Shown here: one piece after another, positions 25,614 to 38,096 of the stretch | How positions within the stretch are numbered: the stretch's first letter is position 1 | Layout of the letters: every line of letters starts with the position of its first letter | NCBI RefSeq assembly: GCF_051020955.1 | Contig: NC_135014.1 | Span: 38,830,742-38,894,741 of the forward strand | DNA: 64,000 nucleotides | From: Megalopta genalis | Taxonomy: Eukaryota > Arthropoda > Insecta > Hymenoptera > Halictidae | Direction of reading: 5' to 3' | Translations under genes and position numbers: made by a program | Notes under the pieces: model-generated | Database searches by the model: none | What the model saw: the letters and a program-made list of their open reading frames with translations, nothing else | Told to the model about the DNA's origin: nothing

Positions 25614-28600
25614 TGATAAGTTTCTATGGATATGTAAGATCTAAATTAATAGCACCATCTATTTTACATATTTCAATGATAACAATTATAACTCAAATAC
25701 ACATTATAACTCATAAACAATTATAACTCAAATAAAGGTATAAATATTATATTTTCTTCTTCCAAAATGAGACTACCTAGAAATTACATATATTCACAGG
25801 GAAACTCAAAGAGGTTCTGGGTATTCGACGTAATTCGTATCTAACAAACGATAGAGTAGGATTATCGTTATCTAATGTAATGCCATACCTATCTCTAAAA
25901 ATTCTTGACTACTGTAGAGAGCTTTGCGCACGCTATTGAACGCTAAGCTTCATTTCGAAATATGAAGGCATTTTAAAGAAGTGCAGCTAAGTTATCAACT
26001 CATAAACGAAGTTATTTAAAACAGAATGGTATTTAAAAAATGATAGGACACTGTGAGTTTTCATTGAGCGACCTTGATTCTTACAGGTTGTGCCTAAACA
26101 TTTGCACATCTCCAGTTATTCTTTCCTAGATTTTTGAAACCTTCTTTTTTCAGAATACGTTGATCTTATCATTGAATATAATATAAATTGTAACGCAATA
26201 AGGTTATTTTCGTAATACTACACCCGGCAATAAGAAACGCCAAGTTTTGTTATACGTAACAAAGCACTGTATAAAGAAAACCCGTACCATAAAAATGATT
26301 CAATATAATATAGAATAAAAAAAAGGAATTATAACATTTGTTTACTGTAAACTAAAAATAATGAGGAAATCAAATAATACTTCAAAATGAATTTACATTT
26401 AATCTGACGAAGAAATGAACAATAATTTACTTAGAAATTATTTAGTCACATTTCTATGTTCACTTATAACCGCTTTTATACGTGTTGTGGTACTGCCCCT
26501 AGCAATAAGTATGTAGTTGGCCAGAAACAATAATAACAAATTAATGTTGAAAGAACGAGATTGTTTGCACCTTAAATGCTACCTCAAATGCATAATCATT
26601 TATCTCCGAGATAATGGGAAAGTTATTAAGAGTAAGCATAAACTTCAGAGTTTCGTCATTCGCAAGTCACAAAAAAATTTTATTTTATTTAATAGTCAAT
26701 CACACTGTTTAAGATGTGCAAATATCAAAAGAATAGCGAAACCAGTACAAGAAATTTTGACGAATGGAGAAAATCTGACATTTCATTTGCAGCAAAGTAT
26801 TCGGAATCTTCAATCAAAAGAGATCTAAAAATTGTTAAATTATCGAGAGTTAAAGGCTAGCAGAAACGACATAGGGATGATCGAAGAACGCGATTTGCTA
26901 GGTAAAAACGCAATTATGGATATACCGATACAATTACAGAAATGCAAAGTATTAAAATTTTTACAAATATGACTTTAAAATACCTGCATGATGCTCAGAT
27001 TACCTAACTTGCTCTTCCAGGGTTGAAAAAACTGTTGTATCTGTTCTAGAATGGAGCAATACGAGTGAAATTTATAATCTACCAAGATTTTATCCGCAGC
27101 TAAAACGCAATTATTATGCATCATGCATATGGCATTTACGATGTTAAATGTCTTATATAATCTTCAGTTCAATAAGTTTGAGGAGAAATAGAGTGGGACA
27201 GGTTTAACCTGAGGCTTGATCTCGCTATACATATATGTATACATATATGTATATATTTACGACTAGTGCAATTATTATAACATCGCATCGCAATTGTAGT
27301 TCAGAATTATAATGTTCACCCAGTGGACGCGCCATACCGTTGTGCGGGACTCCCGTGAATGATACTTGCCCCCACTCCTTGCGTAGCCTATTTTGTCGCG
27401 AATACTGATCATGGCGGCAGTGTTTAGTTATAAATAATCTATTACGCCTTTTTATTATGCATTTCTATTTGTTATACTTCTCCAAATAATAATAAAGCAA
27501 AAATTTAGTTTTTAAATAGGATCAATCTTTAATGCTTTAATGGTGTTTTGTTTCTAGATAATAATACAGCAAAAACTTAATGCTTGTTATAAACAATTAG
27601 AAAAACAAAGAACGGGAAAGGAATATAAAGACAATTAATTATTATTCTACAAAATAATCAGACATCATACACATTAAACTCATAAAATTAAAGCAATAGT
27701 TTTTAATATATTTCTATATATTTCTATAGTTTTTAATAAGTTTGTGTTGAAAATACAGACAGTTTATAATACGCATAAATGATAATAAATTTATTTTTTG
27801 AATTATTAAATTCTTTTATTAGGAATTTAAAGTTGCTAAACGATTAGAATGTATTATTATCTTTATAACTAAACATTACAAAATTATAAAAAATAAATTT
27901 TGTAAAATTTATAAAGTTTTTGTATGTGTTGAAAATATTCAAGAATGCAACGCTTTTACTATTATATCTCCATATCTTCCATGTATATTGAACAAGTGTA
28001 TGAAATTTAATTGAAATATGTACTCATGTTAATGAAAGTTTATATGAAATATTACTTTTTGTACAAATAATTGTACAGTGTCTACTGACTAATACGTATC
28101 TCGATTATATTTCTGTTGAATTTGCAATCAAAATTTTTTATACAGTAATACGAATTGAAAATTTTTACATAATAATACAAATTTTTATTTTTCACGTAAT
28201 AATACAGATTGAAAATTTTAAATTCCAAGAAACACAATTAAATACCAATATTTGGGATATATATATAAAAAATGACTATAAAACAATAAACAATCAATTG
28301 AGAAGAGCGTTAAAAGAGTGATTGAGAATAATCACTCTATACTTATAACTACTTTTTATGTTAACACAATTTTCAAATTTATATATTTTTGAGGTACGTA
28401 TAGATCATTAATGTACAACATCAATTATAAATTTTAATTTCGAAAACTATGTGAAAACAAAGCAATAAAAGTTTAACGAACATTTTCCTGATGCTTGATG
28501 CCCGGTGGTTGTTTCGTGCCACCAGTAAGTACCAGAAACAGTCACAAGATGGCATAACATTCTCGCATGTACGAATGAACATGTAATCTATATAAAGACG

Positions 28601-29064
28601 CTGCGACTCTGTCTCTTCCATCCTTGTTTTTGGGGAGCAAAGTATTCAATGATCGTATAGTGAGAGTACTGTTGCTAAAACCAAAATTTAAAAAAATGAC
28701 TGCATCCACATTTCCGTGTGATGCAATTTTTGGAAGCCTCTTTACGTCATAAGGGGCTCAGAATAGAGGCGATTGCAAACATAATATACTCTCTTAACCT
28801 CTTTGTACGTCGGAAATCGTTGATTCTGTGCCGAAGAATTTAAACGTATTAAAAAATCTTTACAAAATGTACATAAGCATCATCTACAATACTCATTCGA
28901 CAACGTAAATTTTTGCGAACTTTGTTAGATATAAACAAATTTAGTGAATCCTAAAGTTATTTCTAATATATAGAATATATTAATTTTCAGTTACAAATCA
29001 AGTAAAAAATTAACCTCCTTGTTGATCTTTCTACATTTCTATGAATTATAGGAAAACTTACTGA
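25614..29064. other. intergenic, no gene seen
   Basis: A short GC-richer patch lies at about 27310-27420, and an ATACATATATGTAT palindrome run at about 27228-27258. A 103-codon frame at 26517-26828 is lysine- and asparagine-rich with no domain and is treated as chance. The rest is simple AT-rich DNA. Confidence 0.5.
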
Positions 29065-29490
29065 TACAGAGTGGTTCATAAGTCGTGTAAACTATTTCTA
29101 AAATGTTATAATTGCTTTCAAGTAATTCTATTTTTCGTATGTTGTTTACAAAATACAAACTGGACATTTTTCCATTCTTGGTCTCATATACGCACAATCT
29201 TTTTCTGTAGTACATTATTACAATAGTATAATGAAATAAAACTCATCATCCCGTTTGCTGAATTTTACAAATACCGATTTGTTGTTCCTATCAGATAAAT
29301 ACCTTGAGACGAGTGGTATTCAATCCAATGTAATGTATTCATATCCAATATTCAAGAAAGAAGTAAGAGCTTTGCAATAAAAATCACATGTCTCCATATC
29401 TCATACGTGTTATACGCAAAAATGGAAATATTTAACAAATAAAAATTATAATAATTTTTAAGCAGTTCGTGGCTTACGAGTCACCCTATA
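29065..29490. mobile_element. short TIR element with TACAGAGTGG-type ends
   Basis: The left end TACAGAGTGGTTCATAAGTC and the right end, inverted, TATAGGGTGACTCGTAAGCC, share about 15 of 20 positions. The interior is about 380 bp and non-coding. It is probably a non-autonomous DNA transposon relic. Confidence 0.55.
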
Positions 29491-32095
29491 TGTAATACGA
29501 CGATAGCATAAGTAAGGTGACAAACTGCCATTAATACAGTGCAACCGTGTGTATCTACATCACTTGCAAGCCAGCAAGGTGTGCGTATTGCGAGTGCTAT
29601 AGTGCCGAGGGCGGGGCGTCAGAAAACTAACCCAAGATAGAAAGATATGGAAGGCAAAACTGAGGAAACATTTGTTAATCTTTTTCTTTATTTGAGATGA
29701 AATAAGTATGTGTTATTGATCTTCTCGCTCTAAGTGCATCAAGAGAAATTTCCGATAAGCCATAATATAACACTCGAATATGAAAATTTATAGAAAAAGA
29801 AGAAATTTATTTTTCATTTAACAATATGATTAAGTGAACAAAAAAACTAATAAGTAATAATTATTACGATCAATCCTATAAATGACGAGATGAAATTGCA
29901 AATAACTCGAGAAATTTTTTTCTGTAACAATATAAAATACTCCACTTATTGTTATAATACAACAATTTAACTATGATACATTTTTCAATAAAAGTTGCAC
30001 GAAAAATTGATAGTTAGTATTCATACATTTTCATTTCAGACTTTAATTCGACCAATTATGTTTTACTTTTAATCTAATATAAATGTAAGTAAAATAAATA
30101 AAGAAATAAAAAAGTTATATTATATTTAATGTTAAAATACATTCGAGTATATAACCAGGAGAAGACAACATTAGGATCGTACGAGAATCTAAATTTTTTT
30201 TCATAAATGTTCAAAATACTATTTACAGACTACATTATACTGTGATACATTCTAAATGTCTCTGGTATTGCTATAGCACAAACTAGTGTCTTGTTATGCA
30301 ATATGATCTGATTTTCTGGGATATTTAATATTACTTTTGCACTTCAACATTTTCGAACATTTTTCTTACCATAATCTTACTATACTATACGAATTCAAAG
30401 TATTTTGTAAATTTACACATTTCGCACAATTTTCAGTAATTATTTTCGCAATTATATAAATGTTTTAAAAATTTGCAAATAATTTTTCATTTTGTCAAAC
30501 TTTTTATGTGATCCATATTTTTCACACGTATATACATACCCCAATTTAACACAAGTAATTCTAGCTATTTTCAAAATGATATAATTTTTTTCAAAAGTAA
30601 GTAATTCATTATTTTGTCAACTTTTTTTATGTAACCCATATCTTTCTACTGATATTAACAGAAGTAGTATTAACGTATAACAATAAATAACAAATTCTGA
30701 TAGTGTGGAAATATTGTAACAATATCGATATTGCAAAAAGTAGTACTACTTGAGAACTTTGAATCTCGAAACAACTAGAAACAATGTTATAAAGAACAAG
30801 TAAACTCGTCCTTGTTGTTCTCGTTCAGTATTAATCTGCAGCAGTGAAAAGTGGAATTGTAAACCAATTCAGTGTCTGCCACTAACTTCAAACGCAAACG
30901 CAAAGTACTGAAAATAATTTAAGCTCGACCTTGACGATAATTTGTCTGCATAAAATTCTTATCACTTCTCAAAATTTACTACTTTACCAACTACTTATTT
31001 ACAGATATCGATAATCATGTTATTCTTTATCGATTGTACGTGTAGTTCGATTCGTTGTCACTAAGTAACTCAATTGACTGTCAGTTGGTACAACAGTTCG
31101 TTGATAACACTTTCTTACAACTATTTCTTAAGGGTTGTTTTTCTTTATTTTTTTAACTTGATTGTACTATACAGCATAAATATTGAAACACTGGAATCAT
31201 TTTCATTTCTAAGCTATGCATCTTGAATGAATATGCAATTATACACAGAAATGAGACCTATTAAGTCTGAATACAATTTTCGGGATAACTATACATTTTT
31301 TAAAGCAGCTGGTAATTGTAAATTTTCATTCTTTATATGTAACTGCTAATCGAAATAAAATTCTTCATAACCGTTTCAAGACCCGAAAACTATTAAGTTG
31401 TATTTAATGAAAGTTTTAAACATATCGCCATTAGTTGATGTCAAATAATGCATGCCAGTAAATTAATAGTTATTAATTGGGAATCTAAATGTACGCGCAA
31501 TGCTTACTTTTCTTTACACCTTTTTGTTCTATCACTGCACCACAGGTTCTATTATAGAGAATGTTTGTAAATAGATATCCCTATGGCACACATTCTTCTT
31601 AAGAATGAATTATAGTTGTGGGTTACCTGCTGTATGTTAAGTGGCAAACTAGTATGTTAGCGAAAAAAAGATAAAGAAGACCTTCACGAATGCAAATACT
31701 CGCGTAAGTGTGGAGTGTATTTACGGACACGATCGTTTGCGGTTCGTCTTTATGGAACATGCAACGATAAATCCATCGACACGAATACTGGTTTGCATTG
31801 GTTACTTATATGCTGAACTTCATTACACATTTATATGCTGAACTTCATTTGCAAAGTGCTACTTTGATACTCGAGAGAATTTCTATCATTCCAAGATTTA
31901 AAATTCCCACCACAGTAACACGTTATAATAGAACAAAAATATTTATTTATTTCTCAATTAATGGAATTTCGTGGAATCGAAAGAATTTCTTGTTCCATTC
32001 ACTAACAAAATAGATTCATTCAATAAATTTAACGGAACGCATTTAGAATCTTGTATTTATAATTAATAAAGCTAATATTTATAGTTAATTTTCGT
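29491..32095. other. intergenic, no gene seen
   Basis: This is AT-rich throughout. A 19-bp direct repeat (TTATATGCTGAACTTCATT) occurs twice at about 31806 and 31832. I see no exons, RNA genes or longer repeats. Confidence 0.5.
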
Positions 32096-32098
32096 GGT

Positions 32099-32202
32099 AC
32101 CTCAACTTGTCTTACATATGTTTCTAGAAATATTGATACTAATATAAGAAATAAGGTTCTATTCGAATTAATATTTCCAAAACATATAAGACAAGTTGAG
32201 AT
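32099..32202. repeat. 104-bp hairpin
   Basis: Arms of about 34 nt pair: CTCAACTTGTCTTACATATG at 32101 against the inverse CATATAAGACAAGTTGAG ending at 32200, extended inward by AAATATT/AATATTT. The loop is about 35 nt. It could be a small MITE or a transcribed hairpin RNA; nothing in the sequence decides. Confidence 0.75.
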
Positions 32203-32395
32203 TCGATGAAAATTATTTGAAGCCTTTTGAACATTTTTACAAATTATATATAAAATAATAAACACGACAGTGAATTTTTAAAAGTAAAGTAACTTTGTTT
32301 TTATAGTGTATTTTTATTTTATATTTTGATGTAAAAATCATGCCCAACGATCTTCCTATCGATTGTACTAAATAGAAATAGTAAAATCGTATGCA

Positions 32396-32552
32396 TGTAT
32401 AGGGTGTTACAAAATAATATGGGACCAGCCTAACATGAATGAGGATTAAGGTCAATTTTTGTAGCGAGTTCCTTATGTCAATGACTATCAAACCAAAGGT
32501 ATAGGATCACGTAATGAAGGTCCGGACTTATAATTTTGTGACACGCTGTACA
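32396..32552. mobile_element. 157-bp MITE with TGTATAGGGTGTTACAAAAT ends
   Basis: The left end TGTATAGGGTGTTACAAAAT and the inverted right end TGTACAGCGTGTCACAAAAT match at 17 of 20 positions. The interior is non-coding. Confidence 0.75.
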
Positions 32553-35308
32553 TGTGTAATAATAATCGTTATGGTATCTTATTGTTAGTAATAGCCAGCA
32601 AACCTACCCACCCGTGAATGCTTATATATTCGTGACACTGATTACAGCGATTCACAATTTCAATCACGGCAGGTATTATGTAAATTATGATCTATGGTGG
32701 ACATTGTTACAACTCAATACATTCTTTGTTCAATAATTGCGTGCATTATGCATATCTCAGTAAATAGGAAACGTTAATTGACGTTTCTTCTGTAATACTC
32801 CCGCATTTACCGACATCGTACTTGTCATACCTTAAATTATCGATTTTTTATCACACATTTACTACTACGATTACCCTAATAACATTATTACATTTAATTA
32901 CAATTTTGCACAGTATTATCTTTTCAGCGTGGATCTTTATTATAGTTGAGTTAGCGTCAAATCTATATTATAATGTATTATAATAACTACTCAGATTGCG
33001 GATTTTTATTTATTCATGGAATGTGTACATTTTTCAAATGCAGGAAAACTTATAATTATTTTAATATTATTTTTACAATGAATAATCTTTTAATTGACGA
33101 AGGAAACTCTTGTTTAATTCCAATTTCTTGTGAAATAATAATAATTTATACAAATAATTTCTTATAAAATAGGATAAGAATTTGCAAACTGATATTTAAC
33201 CATTTATAATGTACGTCCACAAGTGTAGATAATGCTTGATAGTTCTATTATCCAAAAAAATTCTTTCTATGCATGAAAAATGAAAATAGCTGTTCATTTT
33301 TGTCGATTGAACTTTTTCTTAGAAGGGAAGACAAAAAATGTCTCCAAAATATATTTCGACAATTATAAAATACGTATATTTCAATTATTTGTTGTTAAAC
33401 GAGAAAAATCTCTGTGGAAAAAATTATTAAACCAATTTTAATTTCAATATTATACTGACATATGCAGTATGTGTGAAACGATGTGCTTTCTTACAGTGTA
33501 ATGAAGATATAAACCATGTATATTATTTTGTATTACATGGTGTAAGGAGCATGATCTTACAACCTGCAACAAATTTTTTTAGGCAATTGCTGTGAACAAA
33601 AGGGAAGTAAATTTTTAAGAGAAAGAAGGTATTAACTTATTGTCATCGTAATAGGTTTTATTAAACGAAACAACGTTTATTTAAACTATTTTTGTATTAT
33701 ACAATAATGTATAATAATAATATATTAAAAATAATTGTAATAAAAATTGCTTTAAAAGTGAACTTCAAAGAATCGAAGGGAAGGCAATAAAGAACGGAAA
33801 ATAATAAAATGTTCAGAGCGAAATTATCAAACATCAAAGCACTTTCTTCAATCGTAACACGTTTACTATTACGAAGCACTTTGTTAATTAATGTCTTCCT
33901 AACACGCTTTTCTAAAAGTAGAAATGCCATATGTCATTCCGTAACATGGAAACGCCTAAGATTCAGTTCGTCATTGTTTAATTATAAAACAAGCATTTTA
34001 ATATTTCGTTAGCGAAAGGCAATTATTCAAACAATTACATTTTCTCCTACAAATACAATTTTTTAAATAAATTGCAAAATATCTGCAAAAATTGGAGTAT
34101 TTATTTCACTGTAACCACTGTTTAAACACGTTTCCGTATCAATACAAGAAATATTTAACAATAACAATAATTCGGAAGAGTCCGCAGAAAACTCCTACGC
34201 AAGTTAGGGGTTTGAAAATCAGCGTTCTATTCTTTCAAAATTGATTATCTTAGATTTGTATTAAATTCACGGGAATTGATGAAAAACGTTAGCTAAAAGT
34301 TTGAAGTCCAAAAATGTGAGAAGCTGAATTATTAACAGACAAAAGCATCAGTCAGGTGGTTGACTCAATACCAATATCGATTGCAGTCCTACTGACGGTC
34401 ACCCTTCAGTTTTATTCCCCTCCCGAAAAAATCGATACCTCGCTTTATTTATATCTCTTGTTCGGCGACAGAACGTTTAGCCAATGAAATCACAATAGAT
34501 TTAAAAAGGAATTTACGATTGACGAAAATATTTGGCAGCTAGACAGTTCTACCCTCTCATTCTCTCTCCTTCGTTTGACGCCATCTTTGTCAATCTTGTT
34601 CCGTCTGCCAAGAGATTCTCTGCTGAGAAGCTAGACACTGTTGACATTCATGACCGCCTTATTACTTCGGCGTCGCTGATGTAAGACACGGGCGCCAAAT
34701 TTTATACTTTGAAAACTGACCTGACTGTGCCGCATGTTCCAAAATTAAAGATCATACTTTAGTGAAAGAATTCGGTTATGCGAGTTACGAAACATTTTCA
34801 TTGTAATTTAAGAGTTCGTAATGAACATTCACGTTTCATACCGAAAGCATTCTAATTGTTCTTTCATCTTTATTATTACCACTTCGATACAAATCGTCGC
34901 ATGTGTAACACTCCAGCCTTACTTAATAAGCGCAGAAAGTATTTTAATCAATTAGTAAATATGTAATTTACAAATCAACCTAAATCCTCTGTTGGAACAG
35001 GTGCAGATCTATTTCGAGCATCCGATGCAGGAAAACACTTCTGCTCAATGATAAAGCATTAACTACTACAGAAAGTATTCAATATGTTGTCTATTGGCAA
35101 TCATTTAGGCTTTAATATATTCTTATTGCAACAGTGAGAACGTTATACTAAGCGTTTAAAATAGTGGTATCATTATAAGATAATTATACGAGGATAGAAA
35201 AGTGTTTTTCTAACTAAATCATGATTTTTCACGAAATGTCATAGATTTAAATTTGTTTACTTCGCTATGAACTTTCACTGAATTATTTTATAGAATTTGG
35301 CGTTGTTA
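32553..35308. other. intergenic, no gene seen
   Basis: A lone family A end lies near 32991-33010 (CAGATTGCGGATTTTTAT). A somewhat GC-richer block at about 34380-34700 contains a CCAAT-like AGCCAATGAAATC and a TTTATATC but no splice signal or coding frame I can defend. Confidence 0.45.
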
Positions 35309-35614
35309 CTAGGCTGCAAATTCTTTATGCGTTTGTAGCAAATGGGAATTTCTAAATTAAAAGTAACATGTATATTAACGAAGAAGAAAATTACTGATTA
35401 AAATTGCGTGTTAATTATCATCAACATTATATTCATATAATAAGAATATAATATAAAGTCATAAAAATGATGTAACAATTTATTATGCTTTTTCATTTTA
35501 GCCAGTACTGAGAGGAATAATTTTTAGGAACTTTTATGGAAACTTTTCCATATTTTAGTATTCATAAAGTTAAATATGAAAAATGAGAATTTGCGTAAAG
35601 AACCTGCAATCTAG
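35309..35614. mobile_element. diverged MITE family A copy
   Basis: Ends are CTAGGCTGCAAATTCTTTAT and, inverted, CTAGATTGCAGGTTCTTTAC. It is about 306 bp, diverged from the consensus but with recognisable inverted ends. Confidence 0.5.
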
Positions 35615-36211
35615 TCATTATAACTCCATGACACAAAAACACCTTTTTCAGTGCAACAAATATAAACCCAAATGGTCTACCACGTCTATTTTTACGTTCA
35701 TAAGGTTATTTACACCTACTGTCTGACATCGTTTTGATAGCAGGGCATAGAGTACTCGGGCCAAGCATGGCCACATGCTGGTTAGAACACCTGAAATGCT
35801 ATCGGAGAATAACAATTCTCTCATATGGCTCACATGGACGGAAGCTATTGCTCTAATTAATGAAAGCGCTCGTTGACGATATAACCCACTTATGGTTATC
35901 CTATCATAACCGAGAAAAACATTTTTTAAGTAATCGTAGCCATGAATATTCATAGTTTACTATATACATATAAAGGAATTAAAGATAATACAAAAATAAT
36001 TACAACAGGTATGAAAGTGTACAATTTCGTTTATCCGAATCGATTCATAGTCGGCATTGATTATAAGTCACAGATCAATTTGATATTTTTTATGCTGGAT
36101 AAATTAACAAAATCAATACATTTTCGTAGAATTTAAATCTGGAATTCGTAATTACACAATATATTTAATACCGAAATAGAAAATAATGAATTCTAAATAA
36201 TGTCAAAGATT

Positions 36212-36401
36212 ATTAGACAGTGGATCTTTGTGCAAATTAAAAATTGTCCAACTCAACTGTAAACAACAGAAATTAAATAAAATGTGTATTTCTTCTTAAA
36301 ATAATTATAATGAAGCGAGGAGAAAATTGTAACGTTCTTAAATTTTTGTGTTTACAATTTGGTATTTTACTTAGTTATTTTTTTTTGTCATTAGTCTAAT
36401 A
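36212..36401 (+). mobile_element. MITE family A copy
   Basis: The left end is ATTAGACAGTGGATCTTTGT. The right end is worn: TTTTTTGTCATTAGTCTAAT with the GGATTTTAT core lost. The interior has the AAATTAAAAATTGTCC and GTATTTTACTTAG blocks of the family. Length is 190 bp. Confidence 0.6.
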
Positions 36402-37443
36402 GTTATATTAGAGAAACGCGAGTTTTATTAATTCTGAAATTAATAAAACCCAGATAATGTACGGTGACGTAACATGACAAAACTGCTGATAATTAAAGTT
36501 CTTTAAAATTTAAAAATAGTCGGACACCTTTTAAAACGCGATAACTTTTTTAAAATTCTACCAAACGAAGTTTTGTTCAGATGTTATACTACTTAGATTG
36601 CCAAACAATGAGTAAAAAAGTTTTTGTAACAATTGCAACTGGTTGACGAAAGAAATAAAAAAATAACGTTTTCTCAAGTTTCCGATGTGAGCTTATAACG
36701 AAAATTTAAACAACATATAAAGGCTTAAATCGAAACAATAGCTTGCAACAGCAAATTTAATCGAGGCGAATAGTTTAATCCGATAATGTAATTAGATGAT
36801 ACTAAACGTTTCTACGATGAATAAATGAACTGAAACACGAAATGGCAAGGAAACATTCGAATACGTTGCCATGAATAGAGTCTAACAGTGATGAAAAATA
36901 ACAGTTTCGAAATGCTTGTAGGCGGGAAGTTAGCTGAAGCATACAAACGCACTACATATAATTCGAGGAAATACAACGCAGTCAGCTGTTCCGTGTGACC
37001 TCGTAACCAATTCTTGCCTAAAAGCGTATGTGGTTCGCGACAAGGCCTCATTCGGCTTTGAACTACCCATAAAACTTCCGAGAAAGAACGCTGTCGACCT
37101 ATCTGACTCAACTGAAATGCTGTTGACGGCTAACAGCGTAGTTTAATTTGGTATTATTATTCTATTACTGCTTCATTACAATTCCAGATGCACCGTCTAC
37201 GAGAATCGTAGAACGCTCCAAAACACACATCACGTTCTCGTGCAGTTGAAATGTCTAGGCCAACGACCCATTTAGTCGTCTCGCCGATAGACAATATGCA
37301 TAAGCTATTTTCCGTCTTGAAGTCATAGCTCCAATTTTAAGGATTCCACTGCAAAATGGAATCCAATTCGGATCTTTATGTATTTATGGTATTTCTCCAT
37401 TATTGAATTAATCGAAGACGTGCTTATTAACAAGCATTAATGA
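36402..37443. other. intergenic, fragment of MITE family B
   Basis: A family B end lies at about 36528-36560 (CACCTTTTAAAACGCGATAA). A 99-codon minus-strand frame at 36812-37111 has no recognisable domain. Nothing else is seen. Confidence 0.45.
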
Positions 37444-37632
37444 CCAGACCGCGGATTACATGCGCTTTTAACAGAACTATGTAAAACATAAACAAAACTA
37501 TAATGGTTTTTTAATATGTACAACTTATTAAAATCATTAAAAACGTTGGTAAAGTGAATTTGTTTCTCGACCCGGTTTTCATGAAATGATCTATGAAAAA
37601 TGAGATTTTCATAAAGATTTGCAGTGTACTAG
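37444..37632 (-). mobile_element. MITE family A copy
   Basis: The left end is AGACCGCGGATTACATGCGC and the right end TTCATAAAGATTTGCAGTGT. The interior is reversed relative to the neighbouring copy at 37644, from which it is separated by about 12 bp. This repeats the paired arrangement seen at 5.3-5.7 kb. Confidence 0.65.
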
Positions 37633-37643
37633 TAATATGTGTA

Positions 37644-37799
37644 CTAGACTGTGGGATCTTATGCAAAATAAAAATTTCCAAGTTAATCATAAGAAGTTGC
37701 AAACATTAGAAAGACATTCTTCGATTCTTCTAAAGCCTTCACAGTTTTGTATTTAATCTAGTTATTTCAATCAAAAATGCATAATATATGCAGTTTAGA
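37644..37799 (+). mobile_element. MITE family A copy
   Basis: The left end is CTAGACTGTGGGATCTTATG and the right end AAAAATGCATAATATATGCA then GTTTAG. It is about 156 bp and includes the CACAGTTTTGTATTTAATCT block. Confidence 0.75.
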
Positions 37800-37889
37800 C
37801 ATGACATAATAGGATAATTTCTGCACTAATTGGACTGATCTATCATGCAACCAAACAAATTCGTGCTGTTTCTGGGCTTATCAATTAAA

Positions 37890-38096
37890 TACGGTAGACT
37901 CTGCATTATCCGGTACTTCAATGTCTGAACAATTCTGTATTATTCAAATATGTTTCACATGCAATTAACTCAATCTAAAAACAATTCGTATGCAAAACGA
38001 TTCACAGAATAAATCAAAAAGGTTTAAGACTGGTACGGTAACTGTTTTACAAATCATGTTATTCTGCTTAACTCGGATAATCGACGTTCTACTATA
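37890..38096. mobile_element. pogo/Tigger-like MITE
   Basis: The left end TACGGTAGACTCTGCATTAT continues CCGG. The right end, inverted, is TATAGTAGAACGTCGATTAT then CCGAG. The pattern GTAGA-CTCGATTATCCG flanked by TA is characteristic of pogo/Tigger ends. It is about 205 bp with no coding capacity. A lone end of similar type occurs at 18703 (CAGCAGAACCCTGATTAACT). Confidence 0.6.

Noticed and set aside
26517..26828. 103-codon plus-strand frame
   Set aside because: It is rich in Lys, Asn and Ile as expected from AT-rich chance frames; no motif and no start context.
35648..35953. 101-codon minus-strand frame (MNIHGYDYLKNVF start)
   Set aside because: Slightly more protein-like than most, but no recognisable family, no flanking splice sites and no neighbouring exon.
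36812..37111. 99-codon minus-strand frame
   Set aside because: No domain and no splice or promoter context.
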